Assembly (NCBI RefSeq): GCF_026151205.1
Contig: NC_087073.1
Coordinates: 11,322,636 to 11,386,635, forward strand
DNA from: Bolinopsis microptera
Lineage: Eukaryota > Ctenophora > Tentaculata > Lobata > Bolinopsidae
Direction of reading: 5' to 3'
DNA length: 64,000 nt
Below the pieces are notes generated by a model. That model ran no database searches, was not told the DNA's origin, and worked only from the letters and a program-made list of their open reading frames with translations. The position numbers were made by a program, and so were the translations under genes. Position 1 is the first letter of the stretch, and every line of letters starts with the position of its first letter. Positions 47,244 through 59,107 of this stretch are shown here, piece after piece.

Positions 47244-50200
47244 ATGTTGGGTGTTACCCTACTCCTGACCTCAATAGTAGTCACAGTCACTGTTTACCCC
47301 TACTTCCCCCGGTCATGTGACACAGCTACTGGTCTCCTGCCTGGTGATATTATCCCTGTGTGAGTACTCACTTATATCTTTCTTGCAGATTATAATTAAC
47401 TAATTATTTACTAACTAACATCTTTATTTTTGTTCTGTGATAATGCTAAAATTGAAAGTAACTAAACTGGGAAAATATATATCTGTACTAGATTTTAAGC
47501 TTGTCGAAATTCCCATGGCAACGGCTCAAAAACACGGAAAATTGACCTTTCGCAAGGAAAAAAGTAAGGTTGTTAGAAAAGTTTTACTGTTCATCAAGTA
47601 GTGAAAGTACTCTCTGCAATTATATGTATTGTACTCTAGTCTCTGCAATATGTATTGTACTCTAGTCTCTGCAATATGTATGTATTATATCTTGCAGATA
47701 ATTCCACTTATTTATGTTTCTCACCGCATCAAATCCCATCAATTATCAGCATTTGATGCGTCGTACTACACAAAACACACGTCATACTTATACACCTATA
47801 GAGTATAGATATTCTTGTCCTTCAGCGGTTATTTAATTATATGTACCAGCTTTAAACTACGAAACACAATGTTTCTTACATTGCGCTCCCTAACATTGCG
47901 CTCCCTAACATTGCGCTCCCTAACATTGCGCTCCCTAACATTGCGCTCCCTAACATTGCGCTCCCTAACATTGCGCTCCCTAACATTGCGCTCCCTAACA
48001 TTGTGCTCCCTAACATTGTGCTCCCTAACATTGTGCTCTCTAACATTGTGCTCCCTAACATTGTGCTCCCTAACATTGCGCTCCCTAACATTGCGCTCCC
48101 TAACATTGCGCTCCCTAACATTGTGCTCCCTAACATTGTGCTCCCTAACATTGTGCTCCCTAACATTGTGCTCCCTAACATTGTGCTCCCTAACATTGTG
48201 CTCCCTAACATTGTGCTCCCTAACATTGTGCTCCCTAACATTGTGCTCCCTAACATTGCGCTCCCTAACATTGTGCTCCCTAACATTGCGCTCCCTAACA
48301 TTGTGCTCCCTAACATTGTGCTCCCTAAGTTCCCTCAGTTCAGTTCAGTTTTAGTCCCGGACGGCTTTAATCTGTAACCGGGTTTCTCCTCCGGAGTAGG
48401 ACCTCACATTTTACTGGTAGAGGTCCGCCGTTCGGCCTCCCTTCTAAGGGAATCCACGGAGATAGGTGCGAATAATGGGCTATCTGGATAAGCCTTCAAG
48501 CCCTCGCGGATCCTGAAGTATCGTCCTTTCTGTACTGGCTGTGCACATAAGGACTTCACAGCGACCTGTGGGACAATATGTCTGCCACTGACGTCAAAGC
48601 AACAGAGCAGAATCATTATGACATGATCGTCCCGAGAAATAATGGCCAGATATGCAAGCAGCCAACTGACCTTATTCCTCATGAGAGCCATTCGGTATAA
48701 TATTGAGCTAAGACATCAAAAGACTCTCAGAAAGCCTGTCTCAGCTCACTATTCTGGTTGAAAATGTCTGGAATTTGAATGCTTGTATCGGTATCATAAA
48801 TAATTGAAATTACATATATTAACTCTCTTCCGGCAATTTGCTATACTTTGACTCAAGAACCATGCATGATTAAGTCTCCGGAGGTGTCTCAAAATCAGTA
48901 ATAGAAACTGTGGATGGTTAAACTTGCACATGAAAGGGATCGGCTGAAAATTTTGGCATAGCTTCCGCTGTCCCTGAACATTGCGATCCCTAACATTGCG
49001 CTCCCTAAGATTGCGCTCCCTAAGATTGCGCTCCCTAAGATTGCGCTCCCTAAGATTGCGCTCCCTAAGATTGCGCTCCCTAACATTGTGCTCCCTAACA
49101 TTGTGCTCCCTAACATTGTGCTCCCTAACATTGTATCTTTAACTTTTTTTAATACTTTTCAAACTACTCTAAAGTTATTAATAAATCAACAAACATCTGA
49201 TCAAGTCAACGTAACATATAAATGAAACTCGTTCTTAAATAATGTAATATTATACATAATGCATTATATAATAGTGCGTATCCAATAAACCGCATATATC
49301 GATATCGTGATATTCGCGTTTACTAAAAGTAACGAATAATCTTTCACGAATAATGATGTCGTGAAACTAGAGTAATAATAACTCAGAATTAAATAAAAAA
49401 ATTAATCATCAACACTAATCAACACCTTCGAAATTTTGTGATCAGATGGAAAATCAACTTCACTGCTCATAATTATATCTCCCTTTCCATAATCGTGTGG
49501 TGGTATTGAGCGTACCCTGTCCCTCTCCTGGAAAGCGATCAACCTGATCACCATCAGTGTCATAAACAACAATTGTTACTGACGGTTCTATTGATGGTTT
49601 CCTCTTCTTCCTCTTCTTCTTGCAGTATATAAGCAAACCTATCGCAAGACAAAGCACTGCTAGCAGTATTGAAGCGAGTATGATAGAATAAGACTTCTTA
49701 CTTATGACCTGAAGAGTTTGCTGATACACACAAGATCCGTTGCTCTGTGAGCTCCAGTCCCACATATCCCCCTCCGGACAGACACAGCTGGACTGAGTAT
49801 TGTTAGCTGAGGTACCAGAAGGACATTCTGTGCATCTCAGAGCACCCCTAACACTAACTGAGCCTTGTGGGCAATTGTGACAGCTTGTTTTGTTCCAGAA
49901 CATTCCAACGTTGCAAGAACAGTAGGCAGAACCAGCTGCAGACACTGTTCCTTCCGGGCAACCTAAACATGACGTCTCTCTTTCGCTATTGTATGTATTT
50001 TGTGGACACAATTCACAGGAACCACCAGTTTGATCCTCCAAATCGGGCCATTTCCATACCTGCCCTGCCACACAGCTACATGATGTATTGTTATTCAATG
50101 GTTGTGATCCTGATGGGCACCCAAAACATTGTAGAGCACCCGGTGGACTTGCAGAGTTTTCAGTACAACTCCGGCATTCAGCTCCACTCCAGAACATGCC

Positions 50201-53200
50201 GGCTACACAAGAACAGTGTGCTGAACCGGCCGATGAAGTGGTGGATCTGGGACAAGTGGTGCAGGAAGTCTGAATACCTGTCACTGCTTTATAAGTGTTA
50301 GACGGACACCGTTCACAGGATTCTAATCTGCGGTATTTACCCGGTGAACACTCCCTAGCACAGCCCAGAAACACATCCTCCCCGTGGTTACAGTTGTGAT
50401 GAGTGTCATTGTAGCTGCATGATGTCCACTCAGGTGAGGTGCAGATGACGTCATCCAGTGTTATCTGATAATTATGAGACGTCCACAACCGTCCAGACCT
50501 CCAGCTGCTGTTAGTGTCAAATCCCAGCAGTTTACAAATGGCAGTGGCGGAATCATTGCTGAACCCATCACGGCACACCGTGCCACCATTGTACAGCAGC
50601 ATACCTTCTCGGTACTCTGTCGTTATTTCCTTCTCATGGTGGTCCACTAACTTGAAAATGCAACCTGAAATATATCCCCTATAACTGCCTTACATCTGTG
50701 TATTTGTATCTTACTTAAGTAAATATTTTAAGGAAATAAGATTCGCCGACGCTTTAACCAAGAACCAATGGAACGGTTTTATTTACACTATTATACCATA
50801 CTTAGGAAACATGATTTATTGGTCGGGATAACTCAAACCTTTACAAGTAAGAAACACATCTTCATCGTGAACACAATCATTTAGAGTCGTATTGAAACTG
50901 CAAGATGTCCAGTCTGTAGAGGAGCAGCTGACTTCTTCAATTGTTATAGAGTACCCTTCTTGGAGAGACGGCCAATGAGTCGTATTCGACCAGCTGCTAT
51001 GTGATTTGAATCCCATAAGGTTACATATGGCAGTGGCAGCGTTACTGCCGAACCCGTCGTCACAAACTGTACCCCCGTTGTACAACAGCAGACCTTCCTG
51101 GTGTTCTGATGTTATTTCTGTTCCATATTGGTCTACCAATTTGAATTTGCAACCTGAAATAAGTCATCTTTCAAAACACATGATGCAGCTATAACGAAGG
51201 TACGATACATTTTGTTGTCTACAAAAGATGGTAGTCACATTAGTTGTTTATAGGAGGGACAGAAGCAAAAATGTTGTTAAATGTACACTGCACACTTCTT
51301 ACCTCCATCTGACACCAACAAGATGATAATGGTGAGCTTTAGAAGATGCATTCTTACGATAAAGAGCAAAACAGTGAACGACTTGAGCTTACCGAAACAA
51401 CCATTGTGAAAACGTTTGCGGCTACATTTTAGCCTATCTAATTTATCATTACATCTTTAAAATCATTTCTGTAAAGTCTCCCTTTCTCTTTATCAAATTT
51501 GCATAGCAGATTTAGAGAAATAGTTCACCGGGATTTACCAAATCTGACCGTTACAATGACCGCGATCCCCTGTTTGATATTTAGGAAAAGATCGTGTTTA
51601 ACCTTAAACTGACTACACGAAGTTTACTGAGTAAAGAAGAAAAAGGCAGTGCTAGCTCGGTGGTCACGATAAACTGCATAATATCCAGTCTCCATTTTCC
51701 TACTTAGCGGTATTTTTCTATCTATTCACTTCATTTGGTCAACAGTCAATGCAGAAACTTACATAGCAAAGGCATTTAAAGAACAAATCCTTGACGCAAT
51801 TTAACAATTATTGCAGCCTCTCAAATTGCAACAGAAGATCATAATAACTGGTAATATGTGGAATGCTGGTCAAATCCCATTCATTGCGGATTTTGCGAGT
51901 CATTCTCACCCAGAATCTCATACATTGATTTGCATTGATTATACCGGTCTCCAGATGCGGCATTAGGTGTGATGAGAATTGCTGAATTGCAATTCGTAAT
52001 GCCGCCAGGGCTGAACAGGTCTGTTGACGCGATCCAGCAATTAAATATGCATGACGTACAATACAATGGTTATAATATTACGTACTGACTTGCTGGAAAT
52101 TTTCAACTCAATCAGCCAAGAAACGTGGAGCAGGTCTACTCTGGTATCGTATGTTGTAATATATGCCATGCGAGAAAGAAAAAATCGCAGTCAGAGATCC
52201 AGGGCCAGTAACTAAATAATCCTTCTTCCACCAACTGTAAATAGTTTTACATATTTATATGTAAATTTGTAAATATGTTATTTATATATGGTTTATAGAC
52301 CACCTGATCGTCACATTCTTTCAGACACTATGATCTTTGGCTATATCCTGATCTTACCACCTTAACTTTCCAAGGAAAAGTTGAGATACAGATAAAGGTT
52401 TGATATTATATTTGCGGTTCTGATACATTACCAATCGTCAAAATTCGTCAGAAAGCCATAAACGGAGTAAATATAAACGGAGTAAATATCATTGGTTCCT
52501 ATTTATAGTTCTATTGAATGCTGAATCTTCTTTGCTTACCAATTATTGTTTAAACACTAAAGTTAATAAGAATGTAATGAGAAGAGTGTTGTGTAAAGAG
52601 TGAAATGTCCCAGGTGCTCAAAAGAACGAAATGTATCGTGTTGAACTCACTCGACCAAAACATAACGGATATTAAACTGAAGCAGAAGGACGGGACCCTG
52701 CTTATGACAGAGGACTTCTCTTTTGTATCGTAAGTATGAGCCGATAATCATTATTTGGGCATTATGTTGTTTGCTGTCAAAAAATGTATAGCGATGGAGG
52801 AAAAGCCTAATTTAATGTAAACAAGCAAATGTTCCTAGGACCCAAAATTATTCTGATCTCAAACTTGATACATATTAGAAAATATATAATTTATTCAACG
52901 TATAACTCGACATTTATCTCAGAGAGCACGAGTTTCTAGTGATCCCTCTGCGAGCGAAGCTAGAGGAAGAGGAGTACACACTGGTGATAGAGTACGAGGC
53001 GGAGGTGCGGCACGCCCTCAAGGGTTTCTACCGCTCTTATTACACAACCAGTTCCGGGGAGAAAAGGTAACAATCAAATCTTTTATATTTTACTATGATT
53101 CAAATAAATGTGCATATATTGGAATCATTTGATACACCAGTTAAACACTAAACACAGTTAGCTTACTTTGTGATACTTCAGAGTTGCAGCAGTGACTCAG

Positions 53201-56200
53201 TTCGAGGCGTCGTACGCGCGCCACGCCTTCCCCTGCTTTGACGAGCCTCAGTATAAAGCCACATTTACCATCTCCATCGTGAGGGACACGGAGCATACAG
53301 CTCTCAGGTATTTATATATTTACATGTGGTCCATTGTATTAATATCTACTTGATAGATAGTAGTAATATTATCTACTATCTTTGTAATTTTGAAGCGGGA
53401 AGGTTCCATACAGACCAACAGTTGAGTCGTATGTAAAAATCAAACCCTGATACAGCCCCCTTAGTTGACAGAAAGTTTAGAATAAGCAACACAACCACCC
53501 TAACAATAACCACGCCCCAGTAACATGCCAAAGAACGCGACAGTAGCATACGGAAAGGATGGTTTATTGTTGGACACGTTCGAGAAAAGTGTTAAAATGA
53601 GTACTTATTTAGTTGCTTTTATGGTTATGGACTTCACAAGTCGATCAACTACCACATCTTCTAATGTGCTGGTAAGTTTTGCATTAGTTACCAAACGTTT
53701 CTATAAACGTTTTGAGAAAGATACATTTTAGCAATAATGGTGTGGTAAATTCGGGTTATGATTTCTTTCATAACAATATCAATCGTATGGTTGTTTTGTG
53801 CTATTGGAATGTGGATAGTTGAAACGTTCCCCAGATACGGATCTGGTCTCGCTCGGAAACGGAACACCAGACTGAGTACGCTTTGGAATGCGCTAAGAAA
53901 CTCCTGGAGTACTACGAGGGTTTATTTGGAATTCCATTCCCTCTTCCTAAACAAGGTATTTATCCCACATTTATTACACAATTGTTACTAAACAAGGTAT
54001 TTGTTACTAGTGACACTAGTAACACTAGTAGTGTTGGTTAAATGTACTCATTGCAGTCTTCTGATCCTTAGATATTATCCAACAATGGAAGACCAAGTTT
54101 GGTTTTATTGGCCACTTGTTAGGAAGGTTGAGCACTTAAACTTGCTAGCTCCAGTTAACTCCATATCATAACGGTGGTGAATCGTTTCGAGCACAGTAAA
54201 TTAGTGCAATCGTGAGAGACCACTAGCTAGTTCGTTATTTCCTAGGCACTAAAACCTCTCTGCTTTCATCTTAGCACACCAGTGTGGAAATCTCCAAATA
54301 GTTTCTGTTGCTGATGCTACAGAAACCATGTATTAAGTACAAGTCAATAATGCGACCATGTCCTCCAGATCTGGTAGCAGTGCCTGACTTTAACAGCGGT
54401 GCAATGGAGAACTGGGGGTTAATTACCTACAGAGAGACCAGTATATTGTACGACAAAAAAGAGACCAGTAACTCATTTAAAAGACGTGTTGTGAGTGTTA
54501 TTGCGCACGAACTGGCCCATCAGTGGTTCGGCAATCTCGTCACTATGAAGGTACGTGGTCTATAAAACAAATTAACTGATTTAGTCTGATTTGATATCAC
54601 TGTGTGGTAGTATATCTGAAGCAAGTGTCTTAGTAGAGCAGAATTTAGAGAAATCTTTATTTCAGTGGTGGAATGATCTGTGGCTAAATGAAGGGTTCGC
54701 TAGCTACATGGAGTACGTTGCCAGTGATGTGGTAAAACCTGAGATGGGCATGGTGAGTACAGAGCTATGTAGAGTTCTAATTTTGTCTTGAGTTTTAACA
54801 ACTGTCTCTTTTCTCCTACTCCTAGTAAGTAAACATGATCAAATGTACCTGATTATAATGCATACCACTCAACCACTGTCTCACATTCGACACCCCACAG
54901 CAAATGTACCTACAGAAGAATGGAATGCAGCGTGCTTTAAGTGCTGACTCCTTCTCAAACTCTCACCCAATTTCAAGCGAGGCTAACAACCCAGCGTCAA
55001 TTGCGGAGATGTTTGACGCTATTTCTTACAGAAAGGTTTGCTTACTGATTCTTGATACTTTAGATTCGCTCAATTATTCAGCAGATTTGTTCGATGAACC
55101 TATGAATAGTCCGAATTATGCATAACCATAGAGCGTTGCGTTCCTCTATTTGCATAACAAAGATTAAAATTCTGATATATTATTCATGGGACAGGTTTTA
55201 TTATATTAGATATTATTCGAGGAACAAGAATTTTTATTTTTTGTTTCATTTATCGACATGATTCAGCGTATTTCGAGCTACACAGTCGACATCAAAAGAA
55301 AGTTTCGCCTGTATGAGTACTTAATTAAAGTAGTGGCACAAGGAGAGTGGAGACTTGATTAAGTGCTATTTACTACATCTGGCCTAGCATTAATTAAAAG
55401 TTTTAAAAAACGCTGGGTCCCCGCGTGTTACCGGGTTATAAACCACATTGTACCTCCATTATAAGCACCATAAAGTGAAACTTTACCAAATTAGCCATCT
55501 TCTGGGTGGTGGATTACAATAAAGTTCGCCCATTAAAAGTTTATTAAAAGCTTCTCCTTGTGGTATACATGTTATGAGGAAATATTACATGTAACATATT
55601 AGGCTGGGTATAGGACTCAGTGGCGGAAGTCACTGCGGCGGTGTACAGTCCGGCGGAGGACGGTACAGCGGCTGCACGACAAAGGGGGGCCCTCCATTAT
55701 TAGGGGTCAGATCATATGACGTATAATTAGTGATGTGACGTATAATTAGTGATGTGATCCACCAGCTATGATTTACAGAACATGTGAACTCTACCCTATA
55801 TCTAGCCCAGTTTAACCCCGTACTTTTGATTTAAATTAACAAGTCAATAGACATTTTTTCGTAGGATAATTAATCAAATTTACTGAATACTGAATACTGA
55901 ATACTGAATACTGAATACTGAATACTGAATACTGAATACTGAATACTGAATACTGAATACTGAATACTGAATACTGAATACTGAATACTGAATACTGAAT
56001 ACTGAATACTGAATACTGAATACTGAATACTGAATACTGAATACTGAATACTGAATACTGAATACTGAATACTGAATACTGAATACTGAATACTGAATAC
56101 TGAATACTGAATACTGAATACTGAATACTGAATACTGAATACTGAATACTGAATACTGAATACTGAATACTGAATACTGAATACTGAATACTGAATACTG

Positions 56201-59107
56201 AATACTGAATACTGAATACTGAATACTGAATACTGAATACTGAATACTGAATACTGAATACTGAATACTGAATACTGAATACTGAATACTGAATACTGAA
56301 TACATTAATTATAATTTACTCCATATCGTGCCCAAAAACTGAGGGTACAGAAAACAAATACTCGATCTTGCTAGAGTATGTGGAGTAAAATGAACAGATA
56401 TCGTGGAGTTGGGTATGGCAATTCCTTCGCCTCTTAGCGGGTGTCTTGCCAACACTCAACCTGTCGACAGTGTCTTCATGTTCCTGCTCGTGGAGAATAC
56501 GATGACTCTGACTCCCCGATCTGTAGAACCATCAAAGAGAATCGGAGAGAATCGTCTGAGAGGGATAGATAGCAGAGACACGGACACTTCGTAGGGAGTT
56601 TGTGCTTGCAGCACCGCCAGGAAGATGTGAGGGCTGAATCCTTGTTCTTCTTCCGACAGTAGATGAATCCATCAGAGTCAAGTAGCTGTTGAGATCCTGT
56701 CCGACCAGAGATGAATTTGGAGAAGGTAGGCATGTTGATAGAATGTAAGAATGCGATACTATTGTCTTTCATCTTTCAGTATATATACCTAAGAACACTT
56801 GATCGGCTCACTCTCCTTGCATGCCTTTGGCACGTACGTCTCACATCCCTTGATACGAGAACCCCCTTTAGCAAGAGCTCCCGTCCCTTATGTGATCTAT
56901 GAGTCGAGCAGTCAGATCATGTTTACTTTTTAATGTACAGCTATGATTTACAGAATTGACATGTGAACTCTACCCTATATCTAGCTCATTTCTGGGTCTA
57001 CTGATGGATCACATGGATGGATCACATCACTAATTATACGTCACATCACTAATTATACGTCATATGATCTGGCCTCTAATAATGGAGGGCCCCCCTTTGT
57101 CGGCCTCCCGGTGCAGCGGAGGCCGGTACGGCGGTACTTTCCAAAAAGGTTGGACGGAACGGCGGATCACATGACACCCACTTTACTTTGGACAGTACGG
57201 CGGCACTAGAAACTGTACCTATAAGATAGACCTAGCACTGCTAATATAACAAAATCGATTAGCTTAAAAAAGTTCTATTTTCCTCTTAGTTACTTCGAAA
57301 TTAATTTTAATTAAAATTAAATTGGATAAAGTTTAACATATACATTGTGATTGCTAAGAACAGTTCTTGTTCCACTTTCTAGTTCGTATCAGATCGCGTC
57401 CGGTCTGCACATTGCACAACGGTGGAAGCGAGTGCATGATGAGCTTGTTACGGCGAGATCTCATATCACTGCGCCGAGATGCAATGGGTAATAACAAGGG
57501 CATGAGAACACGTCACGAGGGATCGCATCCAGGAATCTGATCAACCGTAGCCAAGAAGAGAGGTTGCTCAGTGAAACGTAGATAATGATAGAGGCAAACA
57601 GTATATAAAGCGGATCAAAGTTGAGGAGAGTATCTCATTAGCACTACCATCTCCAGTACTGCAACACTACAACTTGAGTACAACAGCTACAACGATGTTC
57701 GATGAAGATACGGTGAAGGTGGTCAGAGGGAGAACTGCTAACAGTCAGAACCTTCTACACCGTGATTTCCGTTACTCCAAAGATGGAAAGCCGACTCTGG
57801 ATGGACGACAGGCTTGGAGGTGCGTGAAGAAGAACGACAGATGCAAGGGACGACTCTACACCCTCAACGGATCCCTGGTGTCAGTCACCCAGCCTCACAA
57901 CCACAGTGCCGACATAGCTGACTGCGAAGTCCGAGAAGCCCTCTCCCAAGTCCACGATCTGGCTGCGACTACGATTACTCAGAACCACAGAATCTACTGC
58001 TCCGTTACTGGCTCGCTGTCCCAGGCTGCTCGCTTCCTCCTCCCCAGTGAACAAGCGGTGAAGAAGCAAGCTCAGAGAGTCCGCCGGAAGGAGAACCCTG
58101 TCCCTAGAGCTCCGACGAACCTGGCAGACCTTGAACTGGAGGAGGACGACTGCATGTCTCTGGCTTTGATAACAAAGACGACAAGCTGCTCAGAAGTGTT
58201 ATGTGAATTATTGATTGCTGTAACTTCTTGATAATGATTTGTGCGATTTAGATATTACTAGCAGGAACCCGTCTAACCCTAAAGTGGTGTCAAGACTCGA
58301 GAGACTAAAATAATTATTACCTATTTAATTCGCGTTTTTGACACCACTTGAGAGTCCAAATTTTGGGCACTAAAATTATTATTCCTTGGCCAATTTTTTA
58401 TTTTTTCATGCTGATTTGAAGGCCATTAAAGCATTTGACCCAGTCAAAAAAGTTTCAGTTGTATATGTTTTACGGTTTTTGCGGAAAGTCGCGTTAAAGT
58501 TGATGCCGTGGTGTCAGTAAAATGGCACGGATATATACACATATATATATCGTCTCGCTTTATATATAGTAAGATTAAATCCCACAAAGTTATATTACCT
58601 TTTTGATTTTCAACAACTCAATATTCTCGATTTACATTGTCTGCAAAGCCCTGAATAAAAAAATGAACAACTAAACTAACAAGAATTATACAAATTATAC
58701 AAAAGAAAAGAAAAAATTAAACTTATAATGCGAACAAAACTTAGAAACAAGTTGAATGTGTAAGTTCTGTCTTAGGTACAGTTAGTAGTAGTCCTCCGCC
58801 GGACTGTACACCGCCGCAGTGACTTCCGCCACAGTGACCGGTTCCCCTAGAGGCTGTGAGACTACAATAGTAGTACAGTAGTAGTATTGCTACATAGATG
58901 ATATTGTGATGCCAATCCAATTAACTAAACTATGAAATTGATATGTAATGAAAGTGTAAACCTGTCTAATTCCAGGGGGCATGTATAATACGTATGTTGA
59001 ACGAAGTTTTGGGAGATAAGTTGTTCTACGAGGGTATCAACAGTTACCTCACTACATACGAGTATTCCAACGCGGAGCAAGGTCAACTCTACACCGCTAT
59101 TAACGAG
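47244..59107 (+). CDS. M1-family zinc aminopeptidase, N-terminal 11 exons (partial at 3' end)
   Basis: M1 (gluzincin) enzymes remove N-terminal residues from peptides. Exons: 47244-47359, 52325-52397, 52614-52729, 52923-53066, 53182-53307, 53521-53671, 53835-53955, 54369-54550, 54666-54752, 54901-55035 and 58976-59107. All are GT-AG, all phases agree, and they total 461 codons. A hydrophobic N-terminus ([17 protein letters not shown]) suggests a signal peptide or type II anchor. Next come [38 protein letters not shown] and NMP. The substrate-binding GAMEN is at 293-297, zinc-binding HELAH at 329-333, and the third ligand is E352 in NEGF, 18 residues on. [17 protein letters not shown] and [18 protein letters not shown] follow. 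The catalytic core is intact. The usual C-terminal ERAP1-type half is not found before 64000, so the gene continues beyond the window or is truncated. Membrane (APN-like) or soluble type is undecided. Confidence 0.9.
47878..48329. repeat. 15-bp minisatellite, ~30 copies (array 1)
   Basis: Unit TAACATTGCGCTCCC with a recurrent GCGC to GTGC change that comes in runs of neighbouring copies. It lies in intron 1 of the aminopeptidase. Stop-free frames of up to 179 codons on both strands are repeat artefacts. Confidence 0.95.
48330..48972. other. Unique spacer between two related minisatellites
   Basis: A 95-codon frame lies on the minus strand (48691-48404) with a fairly protein-like composition ([20 protein letters not shown]). 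It has no family I recognise; it could be a mobile-element remnant. Otherwise nothing. Confidence 0.35.
48973..49131. repeat. 15-bp minisatellite, ~10 copies (array 2)
   Basis: Same unit as array 1, with five copies carrying TAAGATTG instead of TAACATTG. The two arrays flank 0.64 kb of unique DNA. Confidence 0.93.
49460..51351 (-). CDS. SRCR / Ephrin-receptor-like cysteine-rich type I membrane receptor
   Basis: Three exons with exact GT-AG borders (51351-51303, 51153-50839, 50664-49460) give a 522-residue product with no frame conflict. Exon 1 is a signal peptide ([16 protein letters not shown]). Exon 2 holds SRCR domain 1 (about 18-120: [31 protein letters not shown]). Exon 3 begins with SRCR domain 2 (about 123-225: [20 protein letters not shown]). 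It continues with about five cysteine-rich modules of the GCC2/GCC3 (ephrin-receptor-like) type to about residue 440, each with CxxCPxGT..AGSAxCSC-like spacing. One membrane span (448-469) is followed by KKKRKKRK and a 53-residue tail with no recognised signalling motif. The second SRCR has RDG where the first has DDG. SRCR receptors often bind microbial or matrix ligands; the ligand here is unknown. The gene lies wholly within, and antisense to, intron 1 of the aminopeptidase. Confidence 0.93.
51352..52324. other. Aminopeptidase intron 1, 3' part; promoter side of the SRCR gene
   Basis: No coding sequence recognised. The SRCR gene promoter must lie here, on the minus strand. I see no distinctive element. 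Confidence 0.5.
55036..55612. other. Aminopeptidase intron 10, left part
   Basis: Unique AT-rich sequence before the FLYWCH-bearing composite element; nothing recognised. Confidence 0.5.
55881..56303. repeat. Heptamer satellite (TGAATAC), ~60 copies without interruption
   Basis: Perfect 7-bp repeat over about 423 bp. Because 7 is not a multiple of 3, all three frames of a strand share one cycle; the minus strand lacks stops and yields a false 141-codon frame. Confidence 0.97.
56400..56772 (-). pseudogene. FLYWCH zinc-finger remnant
   Basis: The minus-strand frame from 56772 reads [20 protein letters not shown], then [17 protein letters not shown]. This matches the first half of a FLYWCH finger: aromatic DGF.Y, the WRC core and the KC pair. 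The second half, with the final histidines, lies in shifted frames; KRRRNCHTQ near 56420 may be the sequence after the finger. It is probably a decayed copy of the plus-strand FLYWCH protein's family. It lies between the inverted arms. Confidence 0.65.
57602..57609 (+). promoter_or_regulatory. TATA box of the FLYWCH gene
   Basis: GTATATAAAGCGG lies about 90 bases before the ATG at 57695. Start-site and leader spacing are as expected for a short 5' leader. Confidence 0.6.
57695..58231 (+). CDS. FLYWCH zinc-finger protein, 178 aa, transposon-borne
   Basis: The ATG at 57695 is preferred over the upstream in-frame TTG. A FLYWCH finger occupies about residues 20-75: FRYSKDGKP, then WRC, then [10 protein letters not shown] and HNHSAD, giving the Cys2His2 set. 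FLYWCH fingers bind DNA or protein. A helical zone follows ([20 protein letters not shown], then LADLELEE), resembling the linker between FLYWCH and MULE transposase domains in animal Mutator-like elements. The protein then ends without a catalytic domain. It may be a truncated transposase or a regulatory, domesticated-type product. It sits between element ends inside aminopeptidase intron 10, in the same orientation as the host gene, with its own TATA box. The frame is clean, unlike the minus-strand remnant. Confidence 0.72.
   Translation: MFDEDTVKVVRGRTANSQNLLHRDFRYSKDGKPTLDGRQAWRCVKKNDRCKGRLYTLNGSLVSVTQPHNHSADIADCEVREALSQVHDLAATTITQNHRIYCSVTGSLSQAARFLLPSEQAVKKQAQRVRRKENPVPRAPTNLADLELEEDDCMSLALITKTTSCSEVLCELLIAVTS
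58450..58590 (+). repeat. Dispersed motif shared with 42.9 kb and 38.7 kb
   Basis: GCGGAAAGTCGCG, GTGGTGTCAGTAAAATGGC and TATATATATCGTCTCGCTTT, then TATAGTAAGAT. The reversed copy at about 42895-42995 has all three parts; 38735-38775 has only the last. Confidence 0.75.

Larger units (their letters stand above)
55613..58840. mobile_element. Composite FLYWCH-bearing DNA element with GC-rich terminal inverted repeats
   Basis: The left end GTGGCGGAAGTCACTGCGGC (from 55621), continuing GGTGTACAGTCCGGCGGAGGAC, is matched in reverse at 58793-58833, so about 40 bp of terminal sequence pairs. Inside, in order: an inverted arm (about 55675-55755), a heptamer satellite, a minus-strand FLYWCH remnant, the reversed arm (about 57000-57110), and a plus-strand FLYWCH gene with its own TATA box. 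GAACTCTACCCTATATCTAGC is repeated directly near 55785 and 56970. FLYWCH fingers fused to MULE transposases are known in animal Mutator-like elements. No transposase catalytic domain is present here and no target duplication was found. The layout suggests two related elements in opposite orientation, sharing outer ends. Confidence 0.68.

Noticed and set aside
47815-48377. Stop-free frames of 124-179 codons on both strands
   Set aside because: They are translations of the 15-bp minisatellite (SLTLR, MLGST, LPNIV periodicities), in several frames at once, with no gene context.
48404-48691. 95-codon minus-strand frame as a gene
   Set aside because: No domain recognised, no splice partners; lies between minisatellites. 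Kept only as a note in the spacer entry.
55880-56305. 141-codon frame of YSVFSIQ repeats
   Set aside because: Pure product of the heptamer satellite; no start context, splice sites or flanking coding sequence.
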